NCBI GenBank assembly: GCA_002328865.1
Contig: DCWO01000080.1
Location: 1-14,125, forward strand
Origin: Dehalococcoidia bacterium UBA2160
GTDB lineage: Bacteria; Chloroflexota; Dehalococcoidia; Lucifugimonadales; UBA1123
DNA: 14,125 bases
Direction of reading: 5' to 3'
The notes under the pieces are model-generated. The model was not told the DNA's origin and did not search any database. It saw only the letters and a program-made list of their open reading frames with translations. Numbering within the stretch: the stretch's first letter is position 1; each line of letters begins with the position of its first letter. Position numbers and translations under genes: made by a program. Below are positions 6,237-14,082 of this stretch, one piece after another.

Positions 6237-7565
6237 ATGACACCAGCTAGTCAAACCCCGCGACGAGTCGCTATCGAGACTCAGGGCTGCAAGCTCAACC
6301 AGGCCGATTCGATGGCGTTGGCCCGCGAATTCACCGCGGCCGGTTTTCACGTGGTCGACGCAACGGCCCCGTTCGACGCGTATGTGCTGAATTCCTGCAC
6401 GGTGACGCACGTCGCGGATCGCAAGGCGCGTCAGGCGCTGCGCGCTGCCCGGAGACGCAACCCCGACGCGACGATAGTTGCAGCCGGGTGCTATGCGCAA
6501 CGTTCTCCGGAGACGCTTCGGGAGATTCAGGACATCGACATCGTCCTTGGCAACGAAAACAAGAGGGCGATCGTGAGCCGGGTGCTCGGCGCTGTGACCG
6601 ACGCGACGCCGGTATCGGCGACCGGGCTGGACCCGATCCCAAATTCGACTTCAGATCGCACTCGTGCAATGGTCAAAATACAGGAAGGATGCGATCAGGT
6701 TTGCGCCTTCTGCATCGTCCCTCGGGTCAGAGGCAGAGAGCGGAGCGTTGCTCCGGAAGCCGTTGTTGAGGACATCTCCCGATTCGAGTCGTTGGGTTTC
6801 AAGGAAGTTGTGCTGACTGGGACCCAACTCGGGTCATACGGATTCGATCTTCCCGCGAACGAAGACCTCAAGAGCCTGCTGGCGAGGATACTGGATTCGA
6901 CGACCGTTCCCAGGATCAGGGTCTCATCGCTTCAACCCCAGGACATTGACGAAGGATTGCTGGAGCTGTGGGCCGACCCACGTCTGTGTCCGCATTTCCA
7001 CCTGCCTTTGCAGTCGGGCAGCGATTCCGTGCTCAAGCGTATGAGGAGACGATACGACGCCGACGCCTACGAAATGGCCGTCGACGCCGTTCGGCGTCAG
7101 GTATCGGGTGTGGCGGTTACCGCTGACGTGATTGTGGGCTTTCCAGGCGAGACCGATGAAGACTTCCGCCGCACGTTCGATCTGTGCAAGCGCGTGAAAT
7201 TCGCGGATCTGCACGTGTTCCCGTACTCGCCCCGTCCTGGGACCAGCGCCGCGCATTTCGACGACCGGGTTGCGCCGGAAAAACAATCTGAGCGATCTCG
7301 AGAGCTGCTGGCTAACGCGGTCGATTGTGCATCAGATTTCGGGCGGACGTTTGTCGGAACTTCGCGGCCTGTGCTCTGGGAATCATCGAGAGAATCGGGG
7401 GCACAGCTAATCTGGACGGGCCTCACGGATAATTACCTCAGGGTGACGACGATCTCTCCGGCGCCCCTGGCCAATACGATCACTGATGCTCGGCTCGACC
7501 GTGCAGATGATCATGGGTTGATCAGTGAGGCCGCCATCGAGACCGCGCCGATGACGGGTCCGTAA
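6237..7565 (+). CDS. mtaB: tRNA t6A37 methylthiotransferase MtaB-like (radical SAM)
   Basis: Predicted enzyme adding a methylthio group to N6-threonylcarbamoyladenosine at position 37 of ANN-decoding tRNAs. It shows the three parts of the MiaB/MtaB class. The N-terminal UPF0004 domain carries three cluster cysteines: Cys18 (ETQGCKLNQ), Cys54 (LNSCTVT) and Cys85 (AAGCYAQ). The radical SAM domain has CDQVCAFC (Cys152, Cys156, Cys159). A short C-terminal stretch looks like a weak TRAM domain. TQGCKLNQ, LNSCTVT and VSSLQP favour MtaB over MiaB or RimO. The start is uncertain: ATG 6237 has only a partial GAGTGA site, and an in-frame ATG at 6207 has none. The 442-residue length is normal. The gene is divergent from the cyclase and convergent with the next MBL gene. 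Confidence 0.88.
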   Translation: MTPASQTPRRVAIETQGCKLNQADSMALAREFTAAGFHVVDATAPFDAYVLNSCTVTHVADRKARQALRAARRRNPDATIVAAGCYAQRSPETLREIQDIDIVLGNENKRAIVSRVLGAVTDATPVSATGLDPIPNSTSDRTRAMVKIQEGCDQVCAFCIVPRVRGRERSVAPEAVVEDISRFESLGFKEVVLTGTQLGSYGFDLPANEDLKSLLARILDSTTVPRIRVSSLQPQDIDEGLLELWADPRLCPHFHLPLQSGSDSVLKRMRRRYDADAYEMAVDAVRRQVSGVAVTADVIVGFPGETDEDFRRTFDLCKRVKFADLHVFPYSPRPGTSAAHFDDRVAPEKQSERSRELLANAVDCASDFGRTFVGTSRPVLWESSRESGAQLIWTGLTDNYLRVTTISPAPLANTITDARLDRADDHGLISEAAIETAPMTGP

Positions 7566-7660
7566 CTCTCTTCGATTGGCGATGAGACTGTTCTCCGCAA
7601 TTCGCATCGACGACGACCGGTGGAACCCGGTTCGGTCACCGCCGCCGTGCTCGATTCGTC

Positions 7661-7706
7661 AGCAAAAAGAAACGGCCCTCTTCTCGTTGCGGGGAAGGGG
7701 GCCGTT
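7661..7706 (-). terminator. Rho-independent terminator of the MBL-fold gene
   Basis: AACGGCCCTCTTC (7671-7683) pairs with GAAGGGGGCCGTT (7694-7706) with one wobble. Two further pairs at the top leave a six-base loop. On the minus strand the stem is followed by TTTCTTTTT (7662-7670). It lies about 33 bases beyond the stop at 7739. It may also slow plus-strand readthrough from mtaB, although no U-run follows on that strand. Confidence 0.85.
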
Positions 7707-7738
7707 CGGATTCCATTGAGTGAACTTCGTCGCCGAGT

Positions 7739-8575
7739 CTAGATCTCCACGGGGACGAATTCGGCTCTGCTGTTGCGGTCTCGAACGTAACCTGACCGGC
7801 ATTGGTTGCCATGGCCGAATATGATCAGCCACCCGTCTTCCATGGCCATCTCGATGAGCTCACGTTTCTGAACGAGAGTCTCGTTGGGGAACTCGTCGGC
7901 GGCGGGAATGCACGCCAGCGGTAAATGGTATGGGGTAGGGATGAGGTCGCCCGCGAATGCGATGCGCTCACTCCCGCGCTCGATCAACACGACCTGATGC
8001 CCGGCGGAAGGCCCGTTTGCGGTCTTGACGGTAACGCCTGGGATGATCTCGTCATCGCCCTCCAAGAAAGAGACCATCTCGCGGTCGGCTAGCGGCAGAA
8101 AATCATCCTCGTGAAACCGGTTGAGGTAGCGTCCATTTGGGCTGTGTGCGGAATCCCAAGCGTCCTGCTGAATGAGGTACTTGGCTTTCGGAAAGGCGGG
8201 CACGGCGTCGCCGGTGCGGTCCAGCTTCGTACAACCTCCGCTGTGTCCGGTGAACAGCTGAGTCAAAACAACAACGTCAATATCTCTAGGAGTCATCCCG
8301 TAATTGCGAAGGTTTCGTGCCAGTTTGTTGCCATTTAGACCACGTTCTTCTTTGAGCAACGCAGACCGTTTGCTGCCGGCGCCGGTATCCACAAGTATGT
8401 TGGTTTCCGGTGTAGTGATTAGCACAGTGTTCATGCTCAACCTGACACGATTTCTTCGGTCGGGTTTAACTTGGAGTTCCCACTCTGTTTTCGGGATTCC
8501 TCCGAATAAGATACCGCCGTCAAGCAGGTAGGTTCCGTCTTGGAGGATATTGATGGAGGTGCTTCCAATATTCAC
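7739..8575 (-). CDS. MBL-fold protein with degenerate metal motif (lactonase-like)
   Basis: Metallo-beta-lactamase superfamily protein of 278 residues, resembling N-acyl-homoserine-lactonase-type hydrolases in order and length. The fold landmarks are present: LVDTG at 61-65, AGHQ with His193, FAGD with Asp210 and FGHG with His255. The central HxHxDH motif, expected as LTHLHFDHSGG, reads LTQLFTGHSGG. Position 106 is Gln, 108 Phe and 110 Gly; only His111 remains. The codons (act cag ctg ttc acc gga cac) are clear and the frame is open throughout, so this is not a frameshift. The protein is probably inactive as a zinc hydrolase, or binds metal differently. The start is GTG, with AGGAG ten bases upstream. 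Base composition is more AT-rich than the neighbours. The gene stands alone and ends in a good terminator. Confidence 0.85.
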   Translation of the reverse strand: MNIGSTSINILQDGTYLLDGGILFGGIPKTEWELQVKPDRRNRVRLSMNTVLITTPETNILVDTGAGSKRSALLKEERGLNGNKLARNLRNYGMTPRDIDVVVLTQLFTGHSGGCTKLDRTGDAVPAFPKAKYLIQQDAWDSAHSPNGRYLNRFHEDDFLPLADREMVSFLEGDDEIIPGVTVKTANGPSAGHQVVLIERGSERIAFAGDLIPTPYHLPLACIPAADEFPNETLVQKRELIEMAMEDGWLIIFGHGNQCRSGYVRDRNSRAEFVPVEI

Positions 8576-9225
8576 AGGATCTCGGCTCCTAATTGGTTAG
8601 CAAAATATGCATGCACGATTGTAAGTTCTAGAGAGACTAAACGCTGCACTTCCGAGTCCACTTACGATCCGGTATATTTTGGCTTTGATCGAATAACGCT
8701 GCCTGTCACAGACACGTCGAATCAAAGTTAAATCGCTAGTTCAACATTCGGAACGCGGGGATGCCATATGAATGGCAAGCGCACTGTGCGTAAACGTATC
8801 GCGTGGGCAAAGCCGTGAATCGCTCAATCCAGGTTGCGACGGCACCTTCCGGAATGTCAGACTGCAACGGATAGCGTCCTATCCTGAAGTTATCTGATCT
8901 ACACCGAAGGGTTGCTTAAACACCGGGCGAATGATGCTGTCCGACTTATATCGACCGGTGCCAGACCGAAGCGCTGGACACCCTTTCCTGACCCACATCA
9001 ACCAATGTAATGGTACAGAAATGGCGTGTCAAGGTTAAATTAGACTATCTTTTCGGGAATTCACATCGGATTCTGTTAAGTAATCTGTGATTAATGAATT
9101 CTTGTTACTAGAACTAACGTACTGGAGTTTTGAAAGGCTCGCCCGCCGGATTGAAGCGCGCGCAGGCGTCGCGAATTCGACGTGGCAATGACCGCTTAAC
9201 GAGGAGCGTACTCAGCGGCTATTCA
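8576..9225. other. AT-rich intergenic stretch without a convincing gene
   Basis: About 650 bases between the MBL gene start and the aminotransferase stop. The part from about 8990 to 9120 is strikingly AT-rich compared with the flanks, and composition returns abruptly to GC-rich near 9125. Visible pieces are the inverted repeats TGCCAT-atga-ATGGCA (8763-8778) and CGCAC-t-GTGCG next to it, and a weak minus-strand promoter-like TTACAA/TGCTAA upstream of the MBL gene. A minus-strand open stretch of about 59 codons ending at 8736 (containing IPEGAVATWIERF) has no start signal I trust. It could be a decayed gene remnant. Confidence 0.45.
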
Positions 9226-10512
9226 TCAGTCCTGCAATCGCTCGATCACCGTTTCGAAAGCAGTGATCGTTCGAGACAGGTCCTCTTCGGTGTGGACGGT
9301 AGACACGTAAAATTTCGGCGACCCTTTGATCACGCCTGCCGAGCGGAGGGCGGCATTGAACTGAGCCAGCTTCGAGCCGTCAGCCTGCAGTATCGATCGG
9401 TAGTCGGTCACTTCTGAATCGGTGAAGTACACATCGAAAAACGTGGCGTTGCCCATTACCCTGGCAGGGATCTCGGCTTGATCCAGCAGCCTCTGAAGAG
9501 CGTCCATGGTCCGCTGGCCGGTAATATACAGTCGTTCGTAAGTGCCTTCTCGTCTGAGGACCTCCAGCGTCTTCAGACCCGCGACCGCGGCGATGGGGTT
9601 GCCGCTGAGAGTGCCGACCTGGGGCATGAATCCATCCGAGGACACGGCCTCGGGGTCCATGTGCGACATGATGTCGTCTTTTCCGGCGACGACGGCCAAA
9701 GGGAACCCGCCCGCCGCCGCCTTACCCAGCGTGCACAGATCTGGGGTGACTCCGAAATATTCCTGAGCGCCGCCATAGCTCATCCGGAACCCTGTGACGA
9801 TTTCATCGAAGATCAGGGGGATGCGGTGATGCTCGGTGACCTCACGGAGTCCTTCCAAGAACCCTGCCTTGGGAGGCAAGACACGTTGAACCGGTTCGAC
9901 GATGACGCCGCCCAACTCGTCGTGGTGTCGCTCGATTATGGCGCTGGTGGTCTCAAGGTCGTTGAACGGAGCGATGAGAACTTCGTCTTGGATCGAGCGC
10001 GGGATGCCCGCCGAGTCCGCGGCTGCCTGAGGGAAGGCAGGAGGGTCGGACGGCGCCATGGACATCAAGGCGTACTCGTTCATTCCGTGGAATCCGCCCT
10101 CGAATTTGAGGATCTTGTCGCGCCCCGTGAACGCACGAGCCGCCCGCATGGCGTAGAGCGTGGCCTCGGTGCCCGAGGATGTGAATCGAACCTTTTCTGC
10201 GCACGGCACTGCTCGAACGATCTCCTCGGCCAACGCTACGGCGTGCTCGTTGCCGGCGAAAAAGGTTGTGCCGTTTTCGAGTTGCTCTCGCACCACGGCC
10301 AACACCTCGGGGTGGGAGTGGCCGACAATCATGGGGCCGGACCCCAACAGGTAGTCAATGTACTCGTTGCCGCTGACATCCCATACACGGCTGCCTTCGC
10401 CACGTTCGATGAGGAGGTCGCTGCCGGGATTGCCGAGGTTTCCTCCGGGCAACACTCGATGTGCGCGGGCAAGGAGGTCTCGTTCACGTTGTGACGGCTG
10501 ATTGTGCGTCAT
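9226..10512 (-). CDS. Class III PLP aminotransferase, glutamate-1-semialdehyde aminomutase-like
   Basis: PLP-dependent fold-type I enzyme of 428 residues. Visible motifs are the phosphate-binding SSGTEA at 112-117, His142 after FEGGF (cofactor stacking region), FDEIVTGFR at 235-243 with the PLP-binding Asp, and the Schiff-base Lys264 in TLGKAAAGGFP. GTLSGNPIAAVAGLKTLEVL near the C-terminal third is typical of the HemL branch. True HemL usually has a GKVIGGG-type lysine loop, and no other heme genes are nearby, so it may be a HemL-like aminotransferase with another amino acid or amine substrate. I therefore give no symbol. The ATG start at 10512 has AGGAG eight bases upstream. It is divergent from pepA, with a TATAAT on its own strand about 85 bases upstream. 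Confidence 0.88.
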   Translation of the reverse strand: MTHNQPSQRERDLLARAHRVLPGGNLGNPGSDLLIERGEGSRVWDVSGNEYIDYLLGSGPMIVGHSHPEVLAVVREQLENGTTFFAGNEHAVALAEEIVRAVPCAEKVRFTSSGTEATLYAMRAARAFTGRDKILKFEGGFHGMNEYALMSMAPSDPPAFPQAAADSAGIPRSIQDEVLIAPFNDLETTSAIIERHHDELGGVIVEPVQRVLPPKAGFLEGLREVTEHHRIPLIFDEIVTGFRMSYGGAQEYFGVTPDLCTLGKAAAGGFPLAVVAGKDDIMSHMDPEAVSSDGFMPQVGTLSGNPIAAVAGLKTLEVLRREGTYERLYITGQRTMDALQRLLDQAEIPARVMGNATFFDVYFTDSEVTDYRSILQADGSKLAQFNAALRSAGVIKGSPKFYVSTVHTEEDLSRTITAFETVIERLQD

Positions 10513-10596
10513 TTATTGAGCTCCTGACAGAGGCGTTGGGGCTTCAACGACTGAGTTTCGTTCACGCCTGGATCGGGCGGCCGACAATCTGCCGAA

Positions 10597-10652
10597 ATTA
10601 TATCAGAGGTCACAGGCCCGTTCTAGCGGATGTGATCGCCCTCGCATATAAT
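10597..10652. promoter_or_regulatory. Back-to-back promoters for the aminotransferase and pepA
   Basis: A perfect TATAAT occurs on each strand: minus at 10597-10602 for the aminotransferase, plus at 10647-10652 for pepA. At standard spacing their -35 regions overlap at about 10620-10629. Both -35 hexamers are poor (TAGAAC minus, TAGCGG plus), which hints at activator help or low activity. Predicted leaders are about 78 bases for the aminotransferase and about 26 for pepA. Confidence 0.5.
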
Positions 10653-10684
10653 ATTGGCGGCCCGCGAGGCCGGGGAGGGAAAGC

Positions 10685-12187
10685 ATGGATATCCGAGTTG
10701 TCGAAGGAAACATAGCCGAGATCGAGGCGTCGGCTGTCGTGGTCAACATCTTCGAGGGAGTGACAGAGCCCGGAGGGGCGGCGGCAGAAATCGACAAGAA
10801 GCTCGACGGGGCGATCACGGCACTTGTCGCCGACGGAGAGATCAAGGGCAAGCGTGGCGAATTCACGCTGATTCACACGCTCGGTCGTCTGCCGGCCACG
10901 CGGGTGGTTGTTGCAGGTCTCGGCAAGTCGGACGACCTGACGTTGGACGTTGTCCGCGGCGTCGCCGGCGGCGCCGGCCGGTTTGTCAGATCGAAACACG
11001 TTGCCAGCTTTGCGTCCGTATTGCACGGGGCCGGAGCGGGAGGCATCGACGCGGAGGACTGCGCCCAAGCGATGGCCGAAGGAACAGTGATGGGTCTGTA
11101 CCGATTCGACAAGTACAAGTCGAAATCCGATACAGACCCTGTCGAAGAAATCACGCTGGTAACGCTCAGTGGCGATGGCATCGGCCAGATCGAATCCCGT
11201 GTCGAAAAGGGCGAGATCATCGCGGAGGCGGTCGCGTTGTGCCGCGACATGTCCAACGAGCCCGCAAACACCATGACCCCAACCGCCATGGCGGAGCACG
11301 CCCTCGAGGTTGCTCGTGACACCGGCATGGAAATAGAGGTGCTCGATCGAGATAAAATGGCCGAGCTCGGAATGGGATCGTTGCTCGGTGTGGCTCAGGG
11401 CAGCAGCGAACCGCCAAAACTGATCGTGCTCAAATACCACGGCGACCCGGATGACGAGGACAATAGCCTTGGGATACTCGGCAAGGGCATCACATTCGAC
11501 AGCGGAGGCCTCGACATCAAGGGCGCAGCCGGCATGTTGACGATGAAGGGCGACATGGCAGGCGGCGCTTCCATAATCGGAGCGATGGGAGCGATTGCTC
11601 GCATCAAGCCAAAGGTCAACGTCGTTGGAATCGTGCCAGCCACCGAGAACATGCCAGGCGGTAAAGCCCAGCGACCGGGGGATGTAGTCCGCGCAATGAA
11701 TGGCAAGACCATAGAGATTGGGAACACCGACGCCGAGGGCAGGCTCGTCTTGGCCGACGCCGTGTGCTACGCGCGATCGCTCGGCCTTACGAGGCTGGTC
11801 GACGTCGCCACGTTGACCGGGGCCGTAGTGGTCGCACTCGGCGACCTCGCGATTGGAGCGTTCGGCAACAACCGAGAATGGACCGACCGGATAATCGAGG
11901 CCGGTGCCAACGTCGGAGAACGGATCTGGGAGTTGCCGACCTATCCGGAGTACCAACGTCAGTATCGCAGCGACATCGCCGACATCAAGAACACAGGTGA
12001 GCGGGGCGGGGGAGCGATCACCGGAGCGATGATCATCGGAGAGTTCGCCGATGACGCCGCCTGGGCTCATCTCGACATAGCTGGCACGGCCAAAACGTCG
12101 CGAAACAGCGGTTACACACCCAAAGGCGCCACCGGGACGCCAGTTCGCACGTTGGTGGAGCTCGCCGAATCCGTGTCCTCAAGCTAG
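10685..12187 (+). CDS. pepA: Leucyl aminopeptidase, M17 family
   Basis: Cytosolic zinc/manganese exopeptidase removing N-terminal residues from peptides. It is 500 residues with the usual two parts. The N-terminal macro-like domain covers about 1-160. The catalytic domain has LGKGITFDSGGLDIK (Lys267, Asp272, catalytic Lys279), MKGDMAGGA (Asp290) and the M17 signature NTDAEGRLVLADA at 347-359 (Asp349, Glu351, catalytic Arg353). All metal ligands and catalytic residues are present. The ATG at 10685 follows GGAGG by six bases and lies just downstream of a TATAAT, so the start is well supported. Downstream a weak CCGGTT/AACCGG hairpin (12257-12275) without a U-run separates it from the next gene, which has its own promoter. 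Some bacterial PepA proteins also bind DNA; nothing here tests that. Confidence 0.96.
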   Translation: MDIRVVEGNIAEIEASAVVVNIFEGVTEPGGAAAEIDKKLDGAITALVADGEIKGKRGEFTLIHTLGRLPATRVVVAGLGKSDDLTLDVVRGVAGGAGRFVRSKHVASFASVLHGAGAGGIDAEDCAQAMAEGTVMGLYRFDKYKSKSDTDPVEEITLVTLSGDGIGQIESRVEKGEIIAEAVALCRDMSNEPANTMTPTAMAEHALEVARDTGMEIEVLDRDKMAELGMGSLLGVAQGSSEPPKLIVLKYHGDPDDEDNSLGILGKGITFDSGGLDIKGAAGMLTMKGDMAGGASIIGAMGAIARIKPKVNVVGIVPATENMPGGKAQRPGDVVRAMNGKTIEIGNTDAEGRLVLADAVCYARSLGLTRLVDVATLTGAVVVALGDLAIGAFGNNREWTDRIIEAGANVGERIWELPTYPEYQRQYRSDIADIKNTGERGGGAITGAMIIGEFADDAAWAHLDIAGTAKTSRNSGYTPKGATGTPVRTLVELAESVSSS

Positions 12188-12283
12188 CTCGCAGGTCGTA
12201 ACGACGAGGAGAAGCTCGACTGGGAAGTCGAAATGCGCTTCAAACCGACGTCGCTCCCGGTTCGCAGACAACCGGCACGATGA

Positions 12284-12312
12284 TTGCTCGCGGGCGCGGT
12301 TTGTGATAGTAT
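12284..12312 (+). promoter_or_regulatory. Promoter of the winged-helix gene
   Basis: TTGCTC (12284-12289), a 17-base spacer and TAGTAT (12307-12312). A TG one base before the -10 makes it an extended -10 element. The predicted start near 12319 leaves a leader of about 25 bases before ATG 12344. Confidence 0.6.
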
Positions 12313-12343
12313 TCGCGAAACCCGGAATGGGGGCCCATTGCAA

Positions 12344-12676
12344 ATGATTGGCACTCCTCGGTGGACCTTCATCACAAATCACGGTTTGGTGCTCAGTTAC
12401 ATCTCCCATAACAATACAAGCACTGCGCGAGAGATCGCCCAGTACATTGGGGTAACCGAGCGCACGACCCACAAGATCATCTCCGATCTTGAAGCCGCCG
12501 GATATATCGAACGGCGGAAAATAGGGCGACGCAACGTCTACAGCGTGGATCCTCAGCTCCCTCTTCGGCACCACACCAAGCAGGACGTCATCGTCTCTGA
12601 TCTACTCGAGGCCCTCACCAGCAAAGGCCTGCACGAATTGATGGAACCTAGTCCGGACGCCAACTCAAGTTCCTGA
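12344..12676 (+). CDS. Small winged helix-turn-helix transcriptional regulator
   Basis: DNA-binding protein of 110 residues in the MarR/ArsR-like winged-helix style. Residues 12-23 form a first helix. STAREIAQYIGVTERTTHKI (about 26-45) is the helix-turn-helix, followed by SDLEAAGYIERRKIGRRNVY, the end of the recognition helix and the beta-wing. The last 30 residues are acidic and hydrophilic, with an SSS end. No ligand-binding or metal-binding domain is present, so the effector is unknown. ATG 12344 is chosen because the upstream 20 residues lie in the promoter. A TTG two codons earlier (12338) is an alternative, and the ribosome binding site is weak. It lies between pepA and tRNA-His, and a palindrome on the tRNA promoter 42 bases after its stop is a possible target; that link is speculative. 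Confidence 0.82.
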   Translation: MIGTPRWTFITNHGLVLSYISHNNTSTAREIAQYIGVTERTTHKIISDLEAAGYIERRKIGRRNVYSVDPQLPLRHHTKQDVIVSDLLEALTSKGLHELMEPSPDANSSS

Positions 12677-12700
12677 CATTTCCAAAACGCCTTGGCTTCG

Positions 12701-12730
12701 TTGACCCTTCCCAGAGTGCAGTGCTAGAAT
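12701..12730 (+). promoter_or_regulatory. Promoter of tRNA-His
   Basis: TTGACC (12701-12706), an 18-base spacer and TAGAAT (12725-12730) form the best -35/-10 pair in the window. The start would fall near 12737, about eight bases before the mature tRNA. Confidence 0.7.
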
Positions 12731-12737
12731 TCACTGC
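12718..12737. promoter_or_regulatory. Operator-like inverted repeat over the tRNA-His -10
   Basis: GCAGTG (12718-12723) and CACTGC (12732-12737) are exact reverse complements with the TAGAAT hexamer inside the 8-base centre. A dimeric regulator bound here would block the promoter. The adjacent winged-helix gene is an obvious candidate partner, but nothing proves it. Confidence 0.4.
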
Positions 12738-12744
12738 GTATGAT

Positions 12745-12822
12745 GGTGAGCGTGGCCAAGTTGGTTAAGGCGCCAGGTTGTGGCCCTGGAGATCGAGGGT
12801 TCAAATCCCTTCGCTCACCCCA
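12745..12822 (+). tRNA. tRNA-His (anticodon GTG)
   Basis: The full cloverleaf can be drawn. Acceptor GTGAGCG (12746-12752) pairs with CGCTCAC (12812-12818). The D stem is GCC/GGC. The anticodon stem CCAGG/CCTGG encloses loop TTGTGGC, giving GTG. The T-arm is GAGGG-TTCAAAT-CCCTT with one wobble. G12745 is the extra G-1 typical of histidine tRNA, opposite discriminator C12819, and CCA is encoded at 12820-12822. Confidence 0.96.
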
Positions 12823-12873
12823 CCTCTCTTTCAACTCGTAACTGCCCCCACTTTTCCCCAGGAGCGTACCACT

Positions 12874-14007
12874 ATGCCCCAAGCTTTCGCCGACGTAGCA
12901 GTGCTGCGCAAGGGCGATCCGCAAGGGAACCGAATGATACTTCGGCTGACGACGCACGGAGGATTAACGGTCCACGCCATTGGCGTCCCGCAGGATTGGC
13001 CGTCGAGGACCGGTCCGACGTGGGCCTACCTCTTCGAGAGCGACGGCGTCACGCTCATCGACCCCGGCGCGCACGGCTCGTTCCGGGAACTGGTCGAAGG
13101 CATCGAGCAGTGTGGCTACTCAGCGAAGAACATCGACCGCGTGATAGTGAGCCACGGCCATTCAGACCACGACGGCTCCGTCGCCGAAATGGTCGGAACT
13201 TCGGGAGCCGATCTGTGGACGCACGGCATGTACGCAACGCTCCTCCCGTATAGCCAATGGGAGGTGCAGGACCGCTCATCCTCGCCGATCCACACCGAGA
13301 TGAACGCCCTGGCCGACGCCGCCATAAATCACCGCGAAGAGAGCACATACCGCCGTCGCAATCAAAGGTACAATGACAGCAAGAAGGGATTAACGGTCGA
13401 TCACACGGTGGCGGACGGGGAGACGTTCGGAGACGCCACGATAATCCACGCCCCGGGCCACTCGCCTGACGAGTTGTGCGTGACCCTCGACGGAGTCGTC
13501 TTCACCGGCGACCACGTGCTTCCTGAGATCACGCCGCACCCGACGACCAAGGCGACGTACCGCAGCCACATCCAAGAAATCATGCCGGCCGAATTCGCCG
13601 ACGCCAGCAAGTCCTACGGGCTCGAGACTTACATGCGATCCTTGAAAACTGTGATCGACTTGGGACCGACCTACTCGATTCTCCCCGCGCATCGGCTGTA
13701 TAATCGAAACAGATACAACTTCCAAACGGTCGACAGAGCGCGCGAAGTCGTCCTGCATCATGCCCGCAGGTTGAATCAGATCCTCCAGCGCCTGACGAAC
13801 GAGACATCGGGTTTGGAGACCGTCACCAGAGGGATATTCGAGCACGGGAAACTGCTCGGCGGCAACCTATACATGGCCCTCGCCGAGATCGTGGCGCACG
13901 TCGAGTTGCTCGAAGACCTCGGTGACTTGGAGTTCACAGAAGACAAGCAACTCAGGAAGACCGGCAGCCAAAACCACCGACAGTTCGTCGCCGAGTTAAT
14001 CGGTTAG
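12874..14007 (+). CDS. MBL-fold metallo-hydrolase with complete metal site (LACTB2-like layout)
   Basis: Predicted zinc-dependent hydrolase of 377 residues. The HxHxDH motif is intact as SHGHSDHDG (His94, His96, Asp98, His99). The other ligands are His195 in APGHSPDE, Asp213 in FTGDHVLP and His273 in PAHR. After the MBL core, about residues 295-355 resemble the C-terminal winged-helix segment seen in LACTB2-type proteins. The substrate is unknown: thioesters, lactones or nucleic acid are all known for relatives. ATG 12874 is chosen because AGGAG lies nine bases upstream. The open frame extends back into tRNA-His, which cannot be coding. The gene may share the tRNA transcript, because no terminator or separate promoter is evident in the 51 bases between them. 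It contrasts with the degenerate MBL protein at 7739-8575. Confidence 0.9.
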   Translation: MPQAFADVAVLRKGDPQGNRMILRLTTHGGLTVHAIGVPQDWPSRTGPTWAYLFESDGVTLIDPGAHGSFRELVEGIEQCGYSAKNIDRVIVSHGHSDHDGSVAEMVGTSGADLWTHGMYATLLPYSQWEVQDRSSSPIHTEMNALADAAINHREESTYRRRNQRYNDSKKGLTVDHTVADGETFGDATIIHAPGHSPDELCVTLDGVVFTGDHVLPEITPHPTTKATYRSHIQEIMPAEFADASKSYGLETYMRSLKTVIDLGPTYSILPAHRLYNRNRYNFQTVDRAREVVLHHARRLNQILQRLTNETSGLETVTRGIFEHGKLLGGNLYMALAEIVAHVELLEDLGDLEFTEDKQLRKTGSQNHRQFVAELIG

Positions 14008-14082
14008 CACCCAACAACCCACGCTGGCGCCAGGCTTTGCAACTCATGGAGTCGAGCCGCCCAGCCAACAAATAAGCCACAT

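Noticed and set aside
9130..9417. 95-codon plus-strand open frame starting in the intergenic region
   Set aside because: Two thirds of it is antisense to the 3' end of the aminotransferase gene; no ribosome binding site or recognisable motif.
10610..12070. 486-codon minus-strand open frame opposite pepA
   Set aside because: Shadow of a GC-rich coding gene. The product is rich in Arg, His and Asp without family motifs, while pepA on the other strand has its complete active site.
12724..12957. Minus-strand open frame of 77 codons containing RRDLNPRSPGPQPGALTNLATL
   Set aside because: It is the antisense translation of tRNA-His, a well-known false protein; the plus-strand frames running through the tRNA (from 12778 and 12780) are also artefacts up to the real ATG at 12874.
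14024..14033. Palindrome CTGGCGCCAG after the last MBL gene
   Set aside because: Too short and without a U-run, so neither a terminator nor an operator can be supported; GC-rich decamers like this arise by chance.
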